Counted from the first letter of the stretch, positions 10,999-22,570 are shown. The stretch is 64,000 bases of DNA from Glandiceps talaboti (GCF_964340395.1 NC_135554.1:9683475-9747474), one strand, 5' to 3'. The notes: generated by a model not told the origin, from the sequence alone. Made by a program: numbers and translations.

Positions 10999-11067
10999 GT
11001 GAATCCCTCCCACCACCCCACAGTTCCTGTTTTGTGTACTTTTCCGTATTTTTGTCTGTTAATATGA

Positions 11068-11203
11068 CAAAATTTAGTACTGGCGGGAAAAGGGGCATCA
11101 TGGGATAGCCACAGGTGGGTCAGGGGTCACGACTTTATTTTGCGAAGTTAGGCTAAAAGCAAAAGGGTAACCCAATAGTAGTATAATAAAGGTGAGTATT
11201 TTC
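11068..11203. repeat. DIRS right inverted terminal repeat
   Basis: It is the reverse complement of 5760-5895. It is followed by a unique outer end (11204-11239) reading 'tcttcacagaaattagtttc' then 'ggtagaaacttcaatt'. Confidence 0.9.
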
Positions 11204-11239
11204 TCTTCACAGAAATTAGTTTCGGTAGAAACTTCAATT

Positions 11240-11832
11240 TTTATTCATCTACTTCAGCCTGACTCTTTGTCCGTTTTACCAAAAGATACAGATAATTATA
11301 CACTGTATCCAATATGTGTGCCTGGAAAGAAGTGATTTTAATTGAAATTGGTAGCTGATATCCAAAACAGTGTATGATACAAACAAGTATTCTACAGGCA
11401 TATAAATTACAAATACAATGACGAACAACCCCCCCCCCCACCATAATTCACAGAAACAACTGTGTTCACAGTGTGTCATACATTACTATTGATAGACAAG
11501 CTGTGATATGACAACTTTTGAACATTCTAAAATCAGCAATGAATTTGTTCATTTGTATTGATCTACTATCACACATTCATTTATGAGAACAATTTGTATT
11601 ATTACTTTTAAAAAGAACTCCAATTTTTATGGGGGGGGGGAACGATTCTAAAATTTGCACATTTTACAAATTACAGAAAGTTATACACTTCAGATTAAAC
11701 TTTGAATATGTGTAAATTTACATAATGAATGTCTGTGCATTGTGTTTCATAGAATGTCTTTTAGTGGAAGAAGAGGTCAAAGGTCATTGGGTACATTTAT
11801 GTTTGTTTGTTTGTTTGTTTGTTTGCTTATAG
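11240..11832. other. SZT2-like intron, right of DIRS
   Basis: AT-rich intron sequence with a C run (about 11429-11439), a G run (about 11631-11640) and a (TTTG)n run (about 11802-11826) just before the next exon. No gene is seen. Confidence 0.8.
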
Positions 11833-12348
11833 GTTACTCAGACACCAAGAGCGGGTACATTTGAAGACACCGATGGTTTCAAGCATTTTGATGACTTTGA
11901 AGTCGGTATCATTATATCTCACGACAGAGATAATAGACCACCAGAAAAACATCCAAAAAGTGAACGAGAGCTCTTGTCAAGAGTGACTGGTTTAAAAGGT
12001 GAAAGGAGTGAAGCCATCAACAGGAAATTACTCCTAAAACTCAAATACTATGTCATCTTAACTAGCAGGAAAGATCTCTTCCCAAAACTGACATTAACCA
12101 AACGACTCGGCAAACTACGCAGTACTGATATACCGCCACGTGAGACCACACATGGACACTTGTTGATGATGTCACAGGCCAGGACGTCAGCTGATAAGAT
12201 TAATATCATTGTGAAGCAGGTTGAAATGCACTGTAGGAGAGATACGCTATGGCAACGGATGTACTTTAGAGATATCAGTGGTGATGATGATAGTAAGGAG
12301 AGTAAGAAGAAGAAGAAGAAAGATATGGAAGGAGAAAATGATGACAAG
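11833..12348 (+). CDS. SZT2: SZT2-like protein, coding exon (3rd from 3' end)
   Basis: The 516-bp exon is in phase 0 on both sides. The acceptor is gcttatag (11832) and the donor gtaaga (12349). The peptide starts VTQTPRAGTFEDTDGFKHFD and includes RKLLLKLKYYVILTSRKDLF. It ends in a Lys/Asp/Glu-rich low-complexity tail (KESKKKKKKDMEGENDDK), probably a disordered linker. 'LKYYVxLTSxxxLFP' is the most SZT2-like stretch. The previous codon-aligned end is 6.5 kb upstream because of the DIRS insertion, and no reading-frame problem is visible across it. Confidence 0.75.
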
Positions 12349-12484
12349 GTAAGACTATTTAAGAATTGATGACTAGTTGACTTTCAATTATTGACAGTGG
12401 ACAGACGATTGAGACAATTTTTTGAAATTTTAAGTATAATATTAGTATTGAATTCAATGTGAAAGGCTTGTGTTTGTAACCAAT

Positions 12485-12642
12485 GTGCCCTCTAAACCAA
12501 TTTGACATGCCACTGACACACAATTTCTAGTGATACATCCAAAATTTGGTGTTCTCCTATCTCTTACTATGTAGTGACTCACAAGAAATCCCAGTTTTCT
12601 CATTTTGACTCACAACAAAATTTGGCTATCATTAGAGGGCAC
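12485..12642. mobile_element. short MITE with TGTGCCCTCTAA ends
   Basis: The left end is 'tgtgccctctaa' and the right end 'ttagagggcac', which are inverted. The 158-bp span is non-coding and lies in the SZT2-like intron. Confidence 0.55.
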
Positions 12643-12729
12643 ACTGCTTGTAAGCTTCTGTGAAATAGACTGTGAACACAAATAACTTGCCCAGTTACTT
12701 CATTTGAAAGATACATGCAGGTACCTGTT

Positions 12730-13119
12730 ATAGCTAAAATGATATTGGTTTGGTGTTTCACTCATGGGACATTACATTTTTGACAAAAAAAATAGAAATA
12801 TTTCAACTCTAGACTAACAATAACAGAGACACAATAAACACAGCAGGATCCATTGCCCAATCACATTGAACACTGATAAGCATTGCTATTCTTTCACAGT
12901 GCAGTAAAAACAGGAATCTAATGAAAACATAACTCATTAATAGCTACAATTGTTTATTGCCTAGCTGATAAACAACATATCAACCTGACTACTTCTACAT
13001 CTGCACTATGCACGGCACTTATTTAATTGTTCCTGTTGCATTTTAAGTGATCTGAGTGTGTGTAAAAAACATCATGTTACATGAGTGAAATACCAAACCA
13101 ACATCATTTTAGCTGTATA
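12730..13119. mobile_element. hairpin MITE with ~45-bp inverted arms
   Basis: The left arm contains 'tagctaaaatgatattggtt' then 'tggtgtttcactcatg'. The reverse-complemented right arm contains 'cagctaaaatgatgttggtt' then 'tggtatttcactcatg'. The interior is AT-rich and non-coding. Confidence 0.75.
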
Positions 13120-13622
13120 TGTCTGTTGTCTTAGTTATTCCCATCAGTGACCATAAATATTCTATCCTTTACTAATCACTATTAATATTAGTTTGATATG
13201 ATTAATGTATTTGTGGGCTGATATTATGCTTTCCTTGAAACATATAATGTGTAAGAATATTTTACCCAGCTAGTGATTCAACTTCAAGAATTATTATGAT
13301 TACTATGTAAACTAAAGAAGATAATGTGTTATGAATAGAATCTTTATTGCATTCGTGAAGAAAACTACATTTCTTCATTGGAATTTCTGCAATAACTGTT
13401 TGGTGCTAAAAGAAACTAGTAAATGTATCAACTAGAGTAATAATAGTTAATAAGATTTATATGAAGACATAAACTGGCAGCTTTGAAGAAGATACCGTAG
13501 GTATTTCTTATTTATGTTGATACATTGTCAGAATTTCATAAAAGTGAACTTCCAGTTGTTAAGAATTATCCTCATAGATGACATTTCTTCTCTCTGATTA
13601 TCATGTCCTATCTCTATTCCAG

Positions 13623-13892
13623 CCCACCAAACTCAATTTTTCAGAGTTCAATGAACTATTACGTATGGTACACAGCACACCATTAACAAACATAGACTCT
13701 CAACTTGCAACACTCCTTACTCTGCCGAGTATCTGGTATGAGAAGCTAATGAAGGTGTTACAAACCAGGTTTCCAGAAAGTAGCCGATGTTTTACATCCC
13801 AGGACGGAGAAGTGAAGTACTTGGCAATACTAAACCCACATTACCTTGATATGATGATGTTACTGTCTGTAGACGGTCACTCTAAGAAAACG
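13623..13892 (+). CDS. SZT2: SZT2-like protein, coding exon (penultimate)
   Basis: Ninety codons in phase 0. The acceptor is ctattccag (13622) and the donor gtatgt (13893). The peptide runs from PTKLNFSEFNELLRMVHSTP to YLAILNPHYLDMMMLLSVDG and ends HSKKT. The 'LNPxYxDxxxLLSV' stretch near the end is a recognisable SZT2-like motif. A MITE begins only about 14 bp after the donor. Confidence 0.75.
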
Positions 13893-13906
13893 GTATGTAC
13901 TCACAA

Positions 13907-14294
13907 CTCTGGTAATCAAGGCTTCAGTTTACTACTAAGATAGACACAAACTAAAACTATTGTCATAACATGATGATACAACAGTGATAAACTATTGAAT
14001 GGACGTTGGTGTAATTACATGTTTAGATGTCTCAGTAGGAATGAACATTGGTTGAATTATAGTGTCAGTAGGGAGGCATCTTTGAAAACTAAGTTTATTT
14101 TAGAGGTCCATAAATTTGCAGTACTGTTTTGAGACTTCCAATGTTTACACTATCTTGATCACAGGATGATTTGGGTCGGTGCACAACAGAGGACCTGCTC
14201 TCACCCACATGTATAGTCTACCATGTCAACCAACAATTATATTAGTAATAGATTGTGTCTATCTTAGTAAACAGAAGCTTTTATTACCAGAATA
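13907..14294. mobile_element. MITE with ctaagatagacacaaacta arms, copy 1
   Basis: The left arm reads ctctggtaatcaaggcttca, then 'ctaagatagacacaaactaa'. The right arm is the inverse (tgtgtctatcttagtaaaca, then gaagcttttattaccag). The interior phrase 'cttccaatgtttacactatc' also occurs in the copy at 61266-61584, so this is a family with at least two copies here. Confidence 0.88.
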
Positions 14295-14822
14295 ATACAT
14301 GTACAATGAATATTTTTTATTTCTCACTCTGGTAATTTGTGATGTTCTTTAAGCTTAAAATGTACATTTAGGAACAGTTTCAACATACACACATACCATT
14401 ATGGATGAATTAACCCTGTGGTGCTCTGTTGGATATGTGCTGGAGACACTTTTACATGCACTTAGACTTACTTTTTTCAATAATTACTTTGAAACAAACA
14501 CAATATTCTGAACAATCTAGTTCACACCAAGGCTTTTGTGAAGGTTTTAAAAAATCCTTAACAGAATTTGAAACATGTGGTTCTCTATATCTTATGTCAT
14601 GATTTTGATGGGATCTCAGATAAATGACTTGCAGAACTCACTGATAAGTGCATTTTAGCCACACACTGCCCTGCAAATCTTATATTGTTGATGTCAGATA
14701 AGTGATGGCTTTTCTCTTTACAATACATGACTGACCAAAAGTTTGGGTGCTATGTCTTCAGTGAAGGCTTGTTAACTATTGTTATGCTAATATGATGTTT
14801 ACACTACTCTCTACTGTTGTAG

Positions 14823-14954
14823 GATTTCTGTGCTGTGTACCGTGAACCAATGAAGGAAGTAGACAGGCCAGATAAGAATGTTATGGCTATACATGACCAT
14901 GTACAAAATGTCGTCAATGCAGCATGTTACCATATGTGGGCTACTATCCTCTAG
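14823..14954 (+). CDS. SZT2: SZT2-like protein, terminal coding exon
   Basis: The acceptor is ctactgttgtag (14822). It enters in phase 0, encodes 43 residues (DFCAVYREPMKEVDRPDKNV through HDHVQNVVNAACYHMWATIL) and stops at TAG 14952-14954. The ending 'HVQxVVNxxCYxxW..L' matches the shape of the SZT2 C-terminus as I recall it. The 3' UTR follows. Confidence 0.75.
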   Translation, partial: DFCAVYREPMKEVDRPDKNVMAIHDHVQNVVNAACYHMWATIL

Positions 14955-15057
14955 GACATGAAGCTGATGCAGCTTGTAAAGGCTGAGAAGAACAACTCCG
15001 TTTGATGTATTACCTTAATCTGTAACATCTATCTTGATTGGCCATTTGGGTGCTTTT

Positions 15058-15340
15058 GCAGTGATCAAGAAGAGTGCTTCTGATTGGTCTGGTACCAGAA
15101 ATTTACTGTGATAAGAAATAACGCCTTTCTCAGTTGGCCGAGTAACTTGGCAGTGATCAAGAAGAGTGCTTCTGATTGGTCAGTTAGCAGACACTACTTG
15201 CAGTGATAAGAAATAACAGATATCTCACTTTCTCATGGAGTGACTTCGCAGTGATCATACAAGAAGAGAGTTTCTGATTGGTTAACTTAACCAGCAGATA
15301 TCAGTCACCTCAAGTGGTCATTGAATAGTGTTGAAATAAT
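15058..15340. repeat. three ~95-bp units in the presumed 3' UTR
   Basis: The phrase 'gcagtgatcaagaagagtgc' followed by 'ttctgattggt' starts near 15058 and 15150, with a variant at 15248. Each unit also has 'gtgataagaaataac'. The third unit continues into sequence that is duplicated in inverse orientation at 34205-34625. Confidence 0.8.
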
Positions 15341-15565
15341 CAAGAAATGGGTCATGGTTGTCTGGGCAGCACATCTTGAGGCTGATTGGTCAGTCTGTCG
15401 TTTCTGTGCAACTTAAGATTTGCAATAGTTGATGATATTGTCATTCTACAAGATAACGTTGTTCAGAGTGATTTGTGTGACTGAGTTCAGTTCATTTTCA
15501 TCATATCATTGACATGGAGTAGCAGAATTGAATAGTTTGCTTGTTGGCAGTGATACTGATAGAGA
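15180..15565. repeat. left arm of a dispersed inverted duplication
   Basis: It contains 'caagaaatgggtcatggttg', then 'tctgggcagcacatcttgag', and 'tctgtcgtttctgtgcaact'. All recur reverse-complemented and in order at 34205-34625, about 18.6 kb away. It lies directly downstream of the SZT2-like stop codon and may be part of its 3' UTR. Confidence 0.88.
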
Positions 15566-16016
15566 AGTCTGTCTGCTGTACTCCCTGTAAGGTCACTTTG
15601 ACATTGGACTGTGATAAACAGGGTAATACTTCTATGAAGTTTAAGAGGTATTTCTAGTGTGTTTTGCATATAGTAAGGTGACATACATTAGATACTTGAC
15701 TGTGTAATAACCAGGGTAATGTTTTTACGAAGAATGTAACGTTTGCCAATTTGTGTAATTTCAGTTTTCAGTCATCACATTGTAAAAATGAAAAATATTG
15801 TCAAATCGTGGTTTAAAATTAGAGCGAGAAATCTTGTATTCAAAATTTTGTAAACAGAGCATCTTCAAATTGCCACAATTTCTCACCAGAACTGGTTACC
15901 GCAGGGGTATGTATTGTTTACAGTGGTTTTGTCACAGCGCCCTCAGTGGTGACTTGCCCTTTTGTTCAGTACAACAGAGTACAAGCAATATATATGGTGT
16001 TCTATTTTGAGTTGAA

Positions 16017-16090
16017 AGTAGCCATATGGATGAGGATTGCGTATTAAAAATCCAATATAATAAATACATAATCTTCCTCCATATGGCCAC
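16017..16090. mobile_element. 74-bp hairpin with GGCCATATGGA ends
   Basis: Left 'gccatatggatgaggattgc' and right 'aatcttcctccatatggcc' are inverted with almost no loop. It is an internally deleted relative of the MITE at 2169-2470. Confidence 0.75.
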
Positions 16091-16429
16091 TTTAAAATAC
16101 ATGCAATGGAAGATTTATTATAAACACAACTGCCTGCAATGGGTTCTTGCCAAATAGCTGAAGCTTTTTTGTGTGTGTGTGTAATTTGAGTTCCACACTG
16201 AGCACATTATAGGAGACACAATTTTATAGAGATATTGAAAAAGTAGTGACAACATACATGTATACAACAACAGACAAAGTCTTGTATGATGTATTTAGCA
16301 TTTGTAATTATACATGTGATGGTGTGCAATGGTGGACTCGTATTTCAACAATCCAAACTTAGTTTAATATTTACGCAGGGATGCCTTTCGTAAGAGCTTA
16401 TTATCTTTTTCTACTAGCTTAGTTTTGTT

Positions 16430-16632
16430 ATACATTGACCAAGTCTGTGTTTGTGGCTCAATAAGCTAAAAAAAAATTAAAATTAATCTTTTGCATTTTA
16501 TTGTGTTACAGACAAGGACTTTACATATGTTGTTGCACATTGATCTTTCGAGTAGGAAGCCATGATAACATTGTTTTACAAATTACAAATCCAAAATAAA
16601 TACCAAATCCTCATCCATATGTGGCCACTTAA
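16430..16632. mobile_element. MITE (GGCCATATGGA family), partial copy
   Basis: It shares 'accaagtctgtgtttgt', 'aggaagccatgataa' and 'aatccaaaataaatacc' with 2169-2470. It ends 'tcctcatccatatgtggcca'. The left terminus is not found. Confidence 0.7.
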
Positions 16633-16639
16633 AAATGTA

Positions 16640-17265
16640 TACGTAGGAAATTAGCTCTCTTTTTTTACATGCATATGATACAACGAAAACCAGACAAGTT
16701 TCAAAAAAGTCATTCATTCAGTAATTACAAAATACTTTCAGCTATGAAAATCCAATATTATATCTCTCAAATTATAAAGACAGTCACAAGTTAAATATGT
16801 GTGTGTAACAATTTGAATACAGGGAAGTTTATTTGGTTGTTTATTTGTGAATGTTTGGGTGTTTATTTTCATGACATACTACATAAACGGAATGAGAAAT
16901 GGTGCTGCATATGATATGTATAAGATTTCAAATGAATTCTAGGGTGAAGTTGTTTATTTTGCATTTTTTTGTTTTGCATCAAAGTCGACACTACCGTGTG
17001 GTAAACTTTTCACTATATGTGTCATGAGACAAGATTGGCTGTTTAGAGTAAAAATATATGAAATGGGCTAAAGTATAAACAATATATTGATCTGTATGAA
17101 GATGCCTTGTATTCAAAAATAAAATATGTCTAGGCCATGATTGGTGTCATAGTATGATCTTTAATAATTGCATTCTTTATCATAAAAACTCAGTTTTGGA
17201 GTTTGAGGCCTATGGACCTGTTGAATGAACTAAATAGAATTTACTGCCATACACACCCTGTGACA
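16640..17265. other. non-coding, nothing recognised
   Basis: AT-rich sequence with short open frames only. No motif or repeat was recognised. Confidence 0.6.
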
Positions 17266-17267
17266 GG

Positions 17268-17700
17268 ATTGTCTTGTCACAGGCATGCAGCACACCTGCC
17301 ACAGCCCTAGTCAGACAGGCCAGCCATAGATCTGTTAGATCAGGTCTGCAACAGGTCTGACACAGCAGACTTGCCACAGTCCTGATGAGACAGGCCTGTC
17401 AGATCAGGTTTGACACAGCAGACTTGCCACAGCCCTGAGACAGGCATGTCAGATCAGGTTTGACACAGCAGACTTGCCACAACCCTGATGAGACAGGCCT
17501 CCCATAGATCTGTTAGATCAGGTCTGCAACAGGTCTGACACAGCAGACTTGCCACAGCCCTGATGAGACAGGCCTGTCAAATCAGGCCGGCCACAGGCAT
17601 GTCCCACTAGGCCTGTCAGATCAGGCCTGCCACAGACCTGAATCCAAGTGCCTATGCAGGCTCTGTAGGCCAGGCCTGCCACAGTCCTGTTGTGGAGCTG
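17268..17700. repeat. minisatellite of 'ACAGGCCTGTCAGATCAGG' units
   Basis: Irregular repetition of 'cagcagacttgccacagtcc', 'tgatgagacaggcctg' and 'agatcaggtctgcaacagg', with a period of roughly 50-65 bp. It is notably more GC-rich than its surroundings. The open frame on the - strand (repeated CGRPDLTGL) is a by-product of the repeat. Confidence 0.85.
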
Positions 17701-18879
17701 ATAAATTTTGGTGATGGATACTACATGATGGCATAAATCAAGGAAGCAGATATGAATGATATGAATTGTGTTTGATTGATTAACTGCACCGAGATCGTCT
17801 GCCAATACTAGTAGCTACTTATGTGGTGTACATTGCAGTAAAAAGATGCATGGCTTAGTTGATGATTCTATCTATCTATGTCAAATTCTAAAACTTTAAG
17901 CTTTTCTGATGTCAGTGATAAAGCATGTAATTAGCCAGCATGTTCTTTACCTTGACAGGAACTACACTCAGTTGAAATAGTAGTTTTGTGTGTAAGAAGT
18001 GGACTAAAATTTGACTAAATTTTTTAGAGCTGACTGCTCTAATTTTGAGTGATGAAAATTAGCATGTGAAAGATTTCCTGTGAGTTTAATTTTCAGTCAT
18101 ATTTGAGATTACAAAGCATTCGTATCAGACACTAAATATAAATCACAGACCTCGGTTTCCACAACACAGTCCTTGCACTGAAGTTTTGATACCCGAATTA
18201 AATAAGGAAAGAACTCTTGGAAAATTTACACTTTTTCCGTGTGATTTTAACAAAAAACTTTCCTGACAAACCAAGGGAACATGACCACCCATTGAAATGA
18301 GTGAAAACAGCTGTGCCTCTAAAAGAAAACAGTACAATCATATTAATACGGCACAGAGATCGAGAAAGAATTATGTATTTGATCTGTCTATTACTCTCAC
18401 TTTAAATGTGTACATATATACAATATAGAATGCCTTCAAATAATGGAGTGGAAGGGACAGACACGCTTATTGACACAGCTTTTAACCAGATTGGCATACC
18501 AACAGACACAAGATATAATCCTGTTTTATAGCAACATGGCATGTAAATTGAATTGAGTTGTACAAAATATAAAGTCTTAATAATAAAAATGATTACATTC
18601 TTACAACACATCTAACCTGAATCCATTGTTCTTTGAGTGTGGAATGAGCAGAATTTACAGGAATGTCTGTATTACCCAAATGGTAGTTTGGCATTAGGCA
18701 TTCTTTTCTGTTTGATTGTATTGGCCAGTCACCTCAAGTTCCTGTTATGTAAAGGGTTTTGAAATGGCAATGTGTGTGTGTGTGTGTCTGTCTTGTCATC
18801 ATGTTCTCTGAATCTGCTGGGCCACTTCACATGAAACGTGGTAAACATCTTCCATATGAGAAAATGAAAAACTGATCAG

Positions 18880-19215
18880 GATTAGTAAATATCATATGAA
18901 TGTTAATGAGTCATTTGCATAATTGCAGTGTTCAGGAATTATGAAAGATTTTTGGAATGCATGCTTCCAAAGCTTAGACAATGTACATTGATGATAATAA
19001 AGCACATATGCCCAAAAGTGTTTGGTGATGTATTTTTAGGTTTTAATGAGTAAATTGGCATAATTAATGATTTTTTGGTAATTAGGCAATATCTTCAGAA
19101 GGCAAATATCTTAATCAGATGTATACATTGATGATAATAAATGCATGGCTTCTACAAAGAAGTTGATGCACAGCTATGGACTTTGATAAGCAATTTGCAT
19201 AATTAATGACTCGTT
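18880..19215. repeat. degenerate ~150-bp AT-rich repeat, cluster 1
   Basis: Recurring phrases are 'tttgcataattaatgatttt', 'ggtaattaggcaatatctt' and 'cattgatgataataaa'. The same family forms clusters at 19390-19668, 20521-21110, 35770-36085 and 47240-47915. Confidence 0.75.
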
Positions 19216-19267
19216 AATGAGTTGATAAAATATAATAGAAATAAAACCAAGAATTTTCGTGTCCCCC

Positions 19268-19323
19268 CCCCCAAAGCTATACATATATTTTTACCTCCTG
19301 TTATGCTTCTGTGTGTGTGTGTG

Positions 19324-19352
<29 letters not shown>
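19268..19352. repeat. C run and (GT)n/(CTGT)n microsatellite
   Basis: A short C tract is followed at 19310-19352 by GT and CTGT repeats. Confidence 0.9.
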
Positions 19353-19354
<2 letters not shown>

Positions 19355-19389
19355 TGACACGATATCTCACAAACCACTTCATCAATTCT

Positions 19390-19668
19390 AATAACACTTA
19401 CTAAATATTTTCTGTATGGTAATGACAAGTAGTGATTAGGTTGTGGTAAAACATCCAAAGGAAATTAATTAGCTTTTATATAATTAAAGGTTTTTATTAA
19501 TATATGCCATATCTTATGAATGCATACTTCAAAATTCAAAATAATTTGGTACATACGTTAACTATTACAAAGTACATATGCCCTATAAATTGTGTTGAAT
19601 TAGCTTACAGATGTAAAGAATACTTTGCATAATTAATGATTTTCGATAATTAGGTTATATCATAAGAA
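19390..19668. repeat. degenerate ~150-bp AT-rich repeat, cluster 2
   Basis: It contains 'tttgcataattaatgatttt' and 'cgataattaggttatatcat'. The unit is interrupted at 'aagaattcaa' by the LINE copy that follows. Confidence 0.7.
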
Positions 19669-19770
19669 TTCAATTCAATTCAATTCAATAACTTTATTAT
19701 CCGTATATGAATGCGGAAATTTGTCTTTCGGCTCAAAACACAATTTACAAACAATTTACACAAGTACAAT

Positions 19771-19803
<33 letters not shown>

Positions 19804-20520
19804 CAGTGAGTTTAAAATGACCTTACAGTGAGTTTAAAATAGACACAGTTGTTGGAACGAACGATTTTTTAAAAAAGGTTTTTCCTTGCAAGAGGCATTC
19901 TGTAACGCCGACCAGATGGGAGCTTAGTGAAAGAATTATGTAAGGATGCATATAATCATTGACTATTTTCTGGGCTTTCCTGTTAACTGCCGTATGATAA
20001 TGACATGCCAGTGTTGTTTGACGACAGCCAATGATCTTCTCTGCTGTGTTTACAATACAACAAAGTTTACTCTTGTTTTTAACCTTGAGATTACCATACC
20101 AAAGGATTATATTGAAAGTCAAAACACTTTCAATAAATAGATCTATCCACCAATTGCAGTACGTTCTGACTGACATCGAATGACTTTAATTTCCTAAGGA
20201 GATATAGTCTCTGTTGAGCTTTTTTCGCAATATAGTCTGTGTTTTCGGCAAAGGAGAGCTTGCCATCGAGAATTGACCCAAGGTATTTGAAACTAGTGAC
20301 AACTTCAACAGAGTCTCCATTCATTGATACAGGTGTGAATTGGTCAGTTACTTTATGTGCTACAACTAATTCTTTTGTTTTTGAAACATTCATTTCTAAA
20401 AAGCTGTCTTTACACCAATTCTTTAAAATTCCAATGTCACAAAAATATTCAGCTAAAGAGTCTTCATCAAGTAACAGACCAACAAGTGCCATGTCATCAA
20501 TGAAACCTTTAAATTTCATA
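19669..20520 (-). pseudogene. 5'-truncated LINE (non-LTR) reverse transcriptase
   Basis: On the - strand the copy begins inside the RT catalytic region (FKGFIDDMALVGLL). It continues NVSKTKELVVAHKVTDQF, then FKYLGSILDGKLSF and AKKAQQRLYLLRKLKSF. After a frameshift near 20150 it reads IESVLTFNIILWYGNL and ends near 19823. The 3' end is a (TTGAA)n tail (plus-strand 'caattcaattcaattc', 19672-19688). Truncation at the 5' end and a simple-repeat tail are typical of target-primed reverse transcription. It sits within one unit of the AT-rich repeat. Confidence 0.88.
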
Positions 20521-21110
20521 TAATTTGATATTTATATCAACCATAGCAATGAGCACTTGTCCTATGGGGTTTGTTGATAAAGCTTGTAATTTCAAGGAGT
20601 TATTTGAATAATTAATGATTTTCAGTAATTAAGCGATATCTTAAGAATTCACACTTTAAATTCAATATAACAAAGGACACAAATCTTATAAAGCCTGTTG
20701 CCATATTTGTTTATTTAATGAGTGTATAATAAATTATTTTCGTTAATTAGGCTATATCTTATAAGAATACAAACTTCAAATTTCATATAACTTGACATGT
20801 ACACATCTATTACAAATCAGGTGTGTTTGATGTAGTTTTTTATATAGTTTTTAATTCTGATGTGTAATTTGCATAACGAAACATTTTTGATAATTAGGCA
20901 ATATCTTTAGAAAGATAATTTAGTATTTGCATTGATGGTAAAGAAGTACATGCGTCTTAAAGCTTGTTGATATAGCTTATAATATTAATGGTTAAGTTGC
21001 ATAATTAATGATATTTCAATAATAAGACAGTATGTTTAGTATACAAGCTCCACACTTGATAAAATTAATTTTCCAATAATGGGGTACATCATGTAAACAA
21101 GTATAATAGC
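20521..21110. repeat. degenerate ~150-bp AT-rich repeat, cluster 3
   Basis: Three to four units with 'atattaatcaaccat'-type phrases, 'gataattaggcaatatcttt' and 'tttgcattgatggtaaagaa'. The last units are closely matched at 35785-36060. Confidence 0.75.
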
Positions 21111-21474
21111 TATAGGTCAGAATTTCGTATTCCAAGAAGTTTCATAACCCCCCCCCCCCCTTTTTTTTTTGGTAGTTAGCAGTAATGTTGTTGTTGTCGT
21201 AAGTGTTGTCTAGATAGTACATAGCCTGGAATCCATGTGGATGGCGATTTTAAATTTTGGTGATGGGAAACCCAAAGTTTAAAATCCCCATCCGCATGGA
21301 TTCTAATATAGATAGTATATCACCCAAGACAACATATCCGATCAATACCATCGTATGAAATTGAGTTAATTAGTTAAGGTAAGAAATGGACTAAAGCATA
21401 CATAATCGGTGAGAATGAGATCTACGGGGAGAATTAAGCTAAAAACATTTGGGATCGAAATGAAGCAATTACCA
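21111..21474. repeat. duplicated block A, left part (match at 36085-36560)
   Basis: It shares 'ttggtagttagcagtaatgt', 'gttgtctagatagtacatag' and a short hairpin (about 21229-21295: gaatccatgtggatggcgat pairing with atccccatccgcatggattc) with 36241-36375. Confidence 0.85.
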
Positions 21475-22570
21475 GTAGTGAATACTCCACAGAGTACTGT
21501 GTTTTAACACTGACAGAGATAAAACAGCAACCACAGACGGGTTACTTGAGAGATGCGATCTCCTCAGAAAGCTAAGAGATTTTTTCCTAATGATTTCATC
21601 AAAGGTTAAAATCGAAAAGCTGACAAGCATTGCGCTATTGTTCTGAATAAAAGAATGCTTTACACCTGACAATTTACGGAAAACCTGGGAATAAGCTCTC
21701 CTGGCTGCATTAAAAGTATCTACAAAGAAAATACTCCACAAATAAGAACAAAAGGAATATCAAAAAGACAGAAAACAAGTGACATTTCACAGAGAGGAAC
21801 GCAAATTTAAAGTCACGGATTACCTCTGACATAAAAAAAAGTCGAGTCTGAGCCTGGATGTCCTCATTACATTATCCTTGAGGTCACAGGTGATCAAGTG
21901 ACCAAAGTATTTGTAAACACTGACGTAATTTAGCAGTCTACCATTCAGGTAAATTGGAACTGGTCTGATCCTACGTACATTAGGTTGAATAAGCATACAA
22001 ACTGTCTTTTTCTCATTTAAAAAGTTTAGAATTACTTTTTAATACCATAGTGGCCACAAGTATCAGCAAACATCTGCTGGCCATAGGCTCCAGTAAATAT
22101 AATAACTAAATAATCAGCATAAATTAAATGGTTCACTTTATAGCCACCGAGAAGGCAGCCATAGGGAAGTGATGAAAGATTCTTACTGAGATCATCTAAA
22201 TACACAGTGAAAAAAAAAGAGGTGAAGTAATTCCACCTTGTTTAACTCCATTCTTTGAATTAAAAGATTCAGATAAACACCCATTCCATCTAACCACAAA
22301 GTCTTGATACCTGTACATGCTATGCTAACATCTTAATTAAGTAAGGTTTGACCCTTTGTCTAATAATTTATTGAAAAGAATATCATGACGAACATAATTA
22401 AACGCTTTAGATGCATCCATGAAAGTGATGAAAAACGGGAGTATTACGACGGTAATAATGATTTAAAATTTCTTTCAAAACGATCGACGTATCAGTGATT
22501 CAGTACCATGCCCTGGTTTGAACCCGAACTGGTGATCAGTGGTCGACAATCTATACAGCGATTTAACCAA
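21475..22570 (-). pseudogene. decayed LINE reverse transcriptase
   Basis: The - strand translations, scattered over frames, give successive RT blocks in the right order. These are QFGFKPGHGT (about 22510), FFITFMDASKAFN (about 22420), a YLDDLSK-like block (about 22200), an ADD-like block (about 22100), and the C-terminal region TFDEIIRKKSLSFLRRSHLS (about 21570). Stops and frameshifts occur throughout. The copy lies inside duplicated block A and is absent from block B at the equivalent point (about 36560-36590). Confidence 0.85.

Larger units (their letters stand above)
5748..11239 (+). mobile_element. DIRS-like tyrosine-recombinase retrotransposon
   Basis: This is a nearly full-length DIRS-type element. 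It has no LTRs. It has 136-bp inverted terminal repeats (5760-5895 and 11068-11203) with short unique outer ends. An internal complementary region (10901-10998) is the reverse complement of both outer ends joined, with AATT at the joint. The order is a gag-like ORF, then RT/RNase H with a DIRS-type C-terminal domain, then a tyrosine recombinase. DIRS elements replicate through circular DNA and integrate by recombinase without target-site duplication, and the visible structure matches this. The gag and recombinase frames are open. The RT/RNase H region carries several frameshifts and lacks the catalytic palm, so this copy cannot supply its own RT. It lies in a phase-0 intron of the SZT2-like gene, sense to the host. 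Confidence 0.92.

Noticed and set aside
17518-17805. - strand ORF with repeated CGRPDLTGL
   Set aside because: It is produced by the minisatellite at 17268-17700. No start context, homology or conserved third-position pattern is visible.
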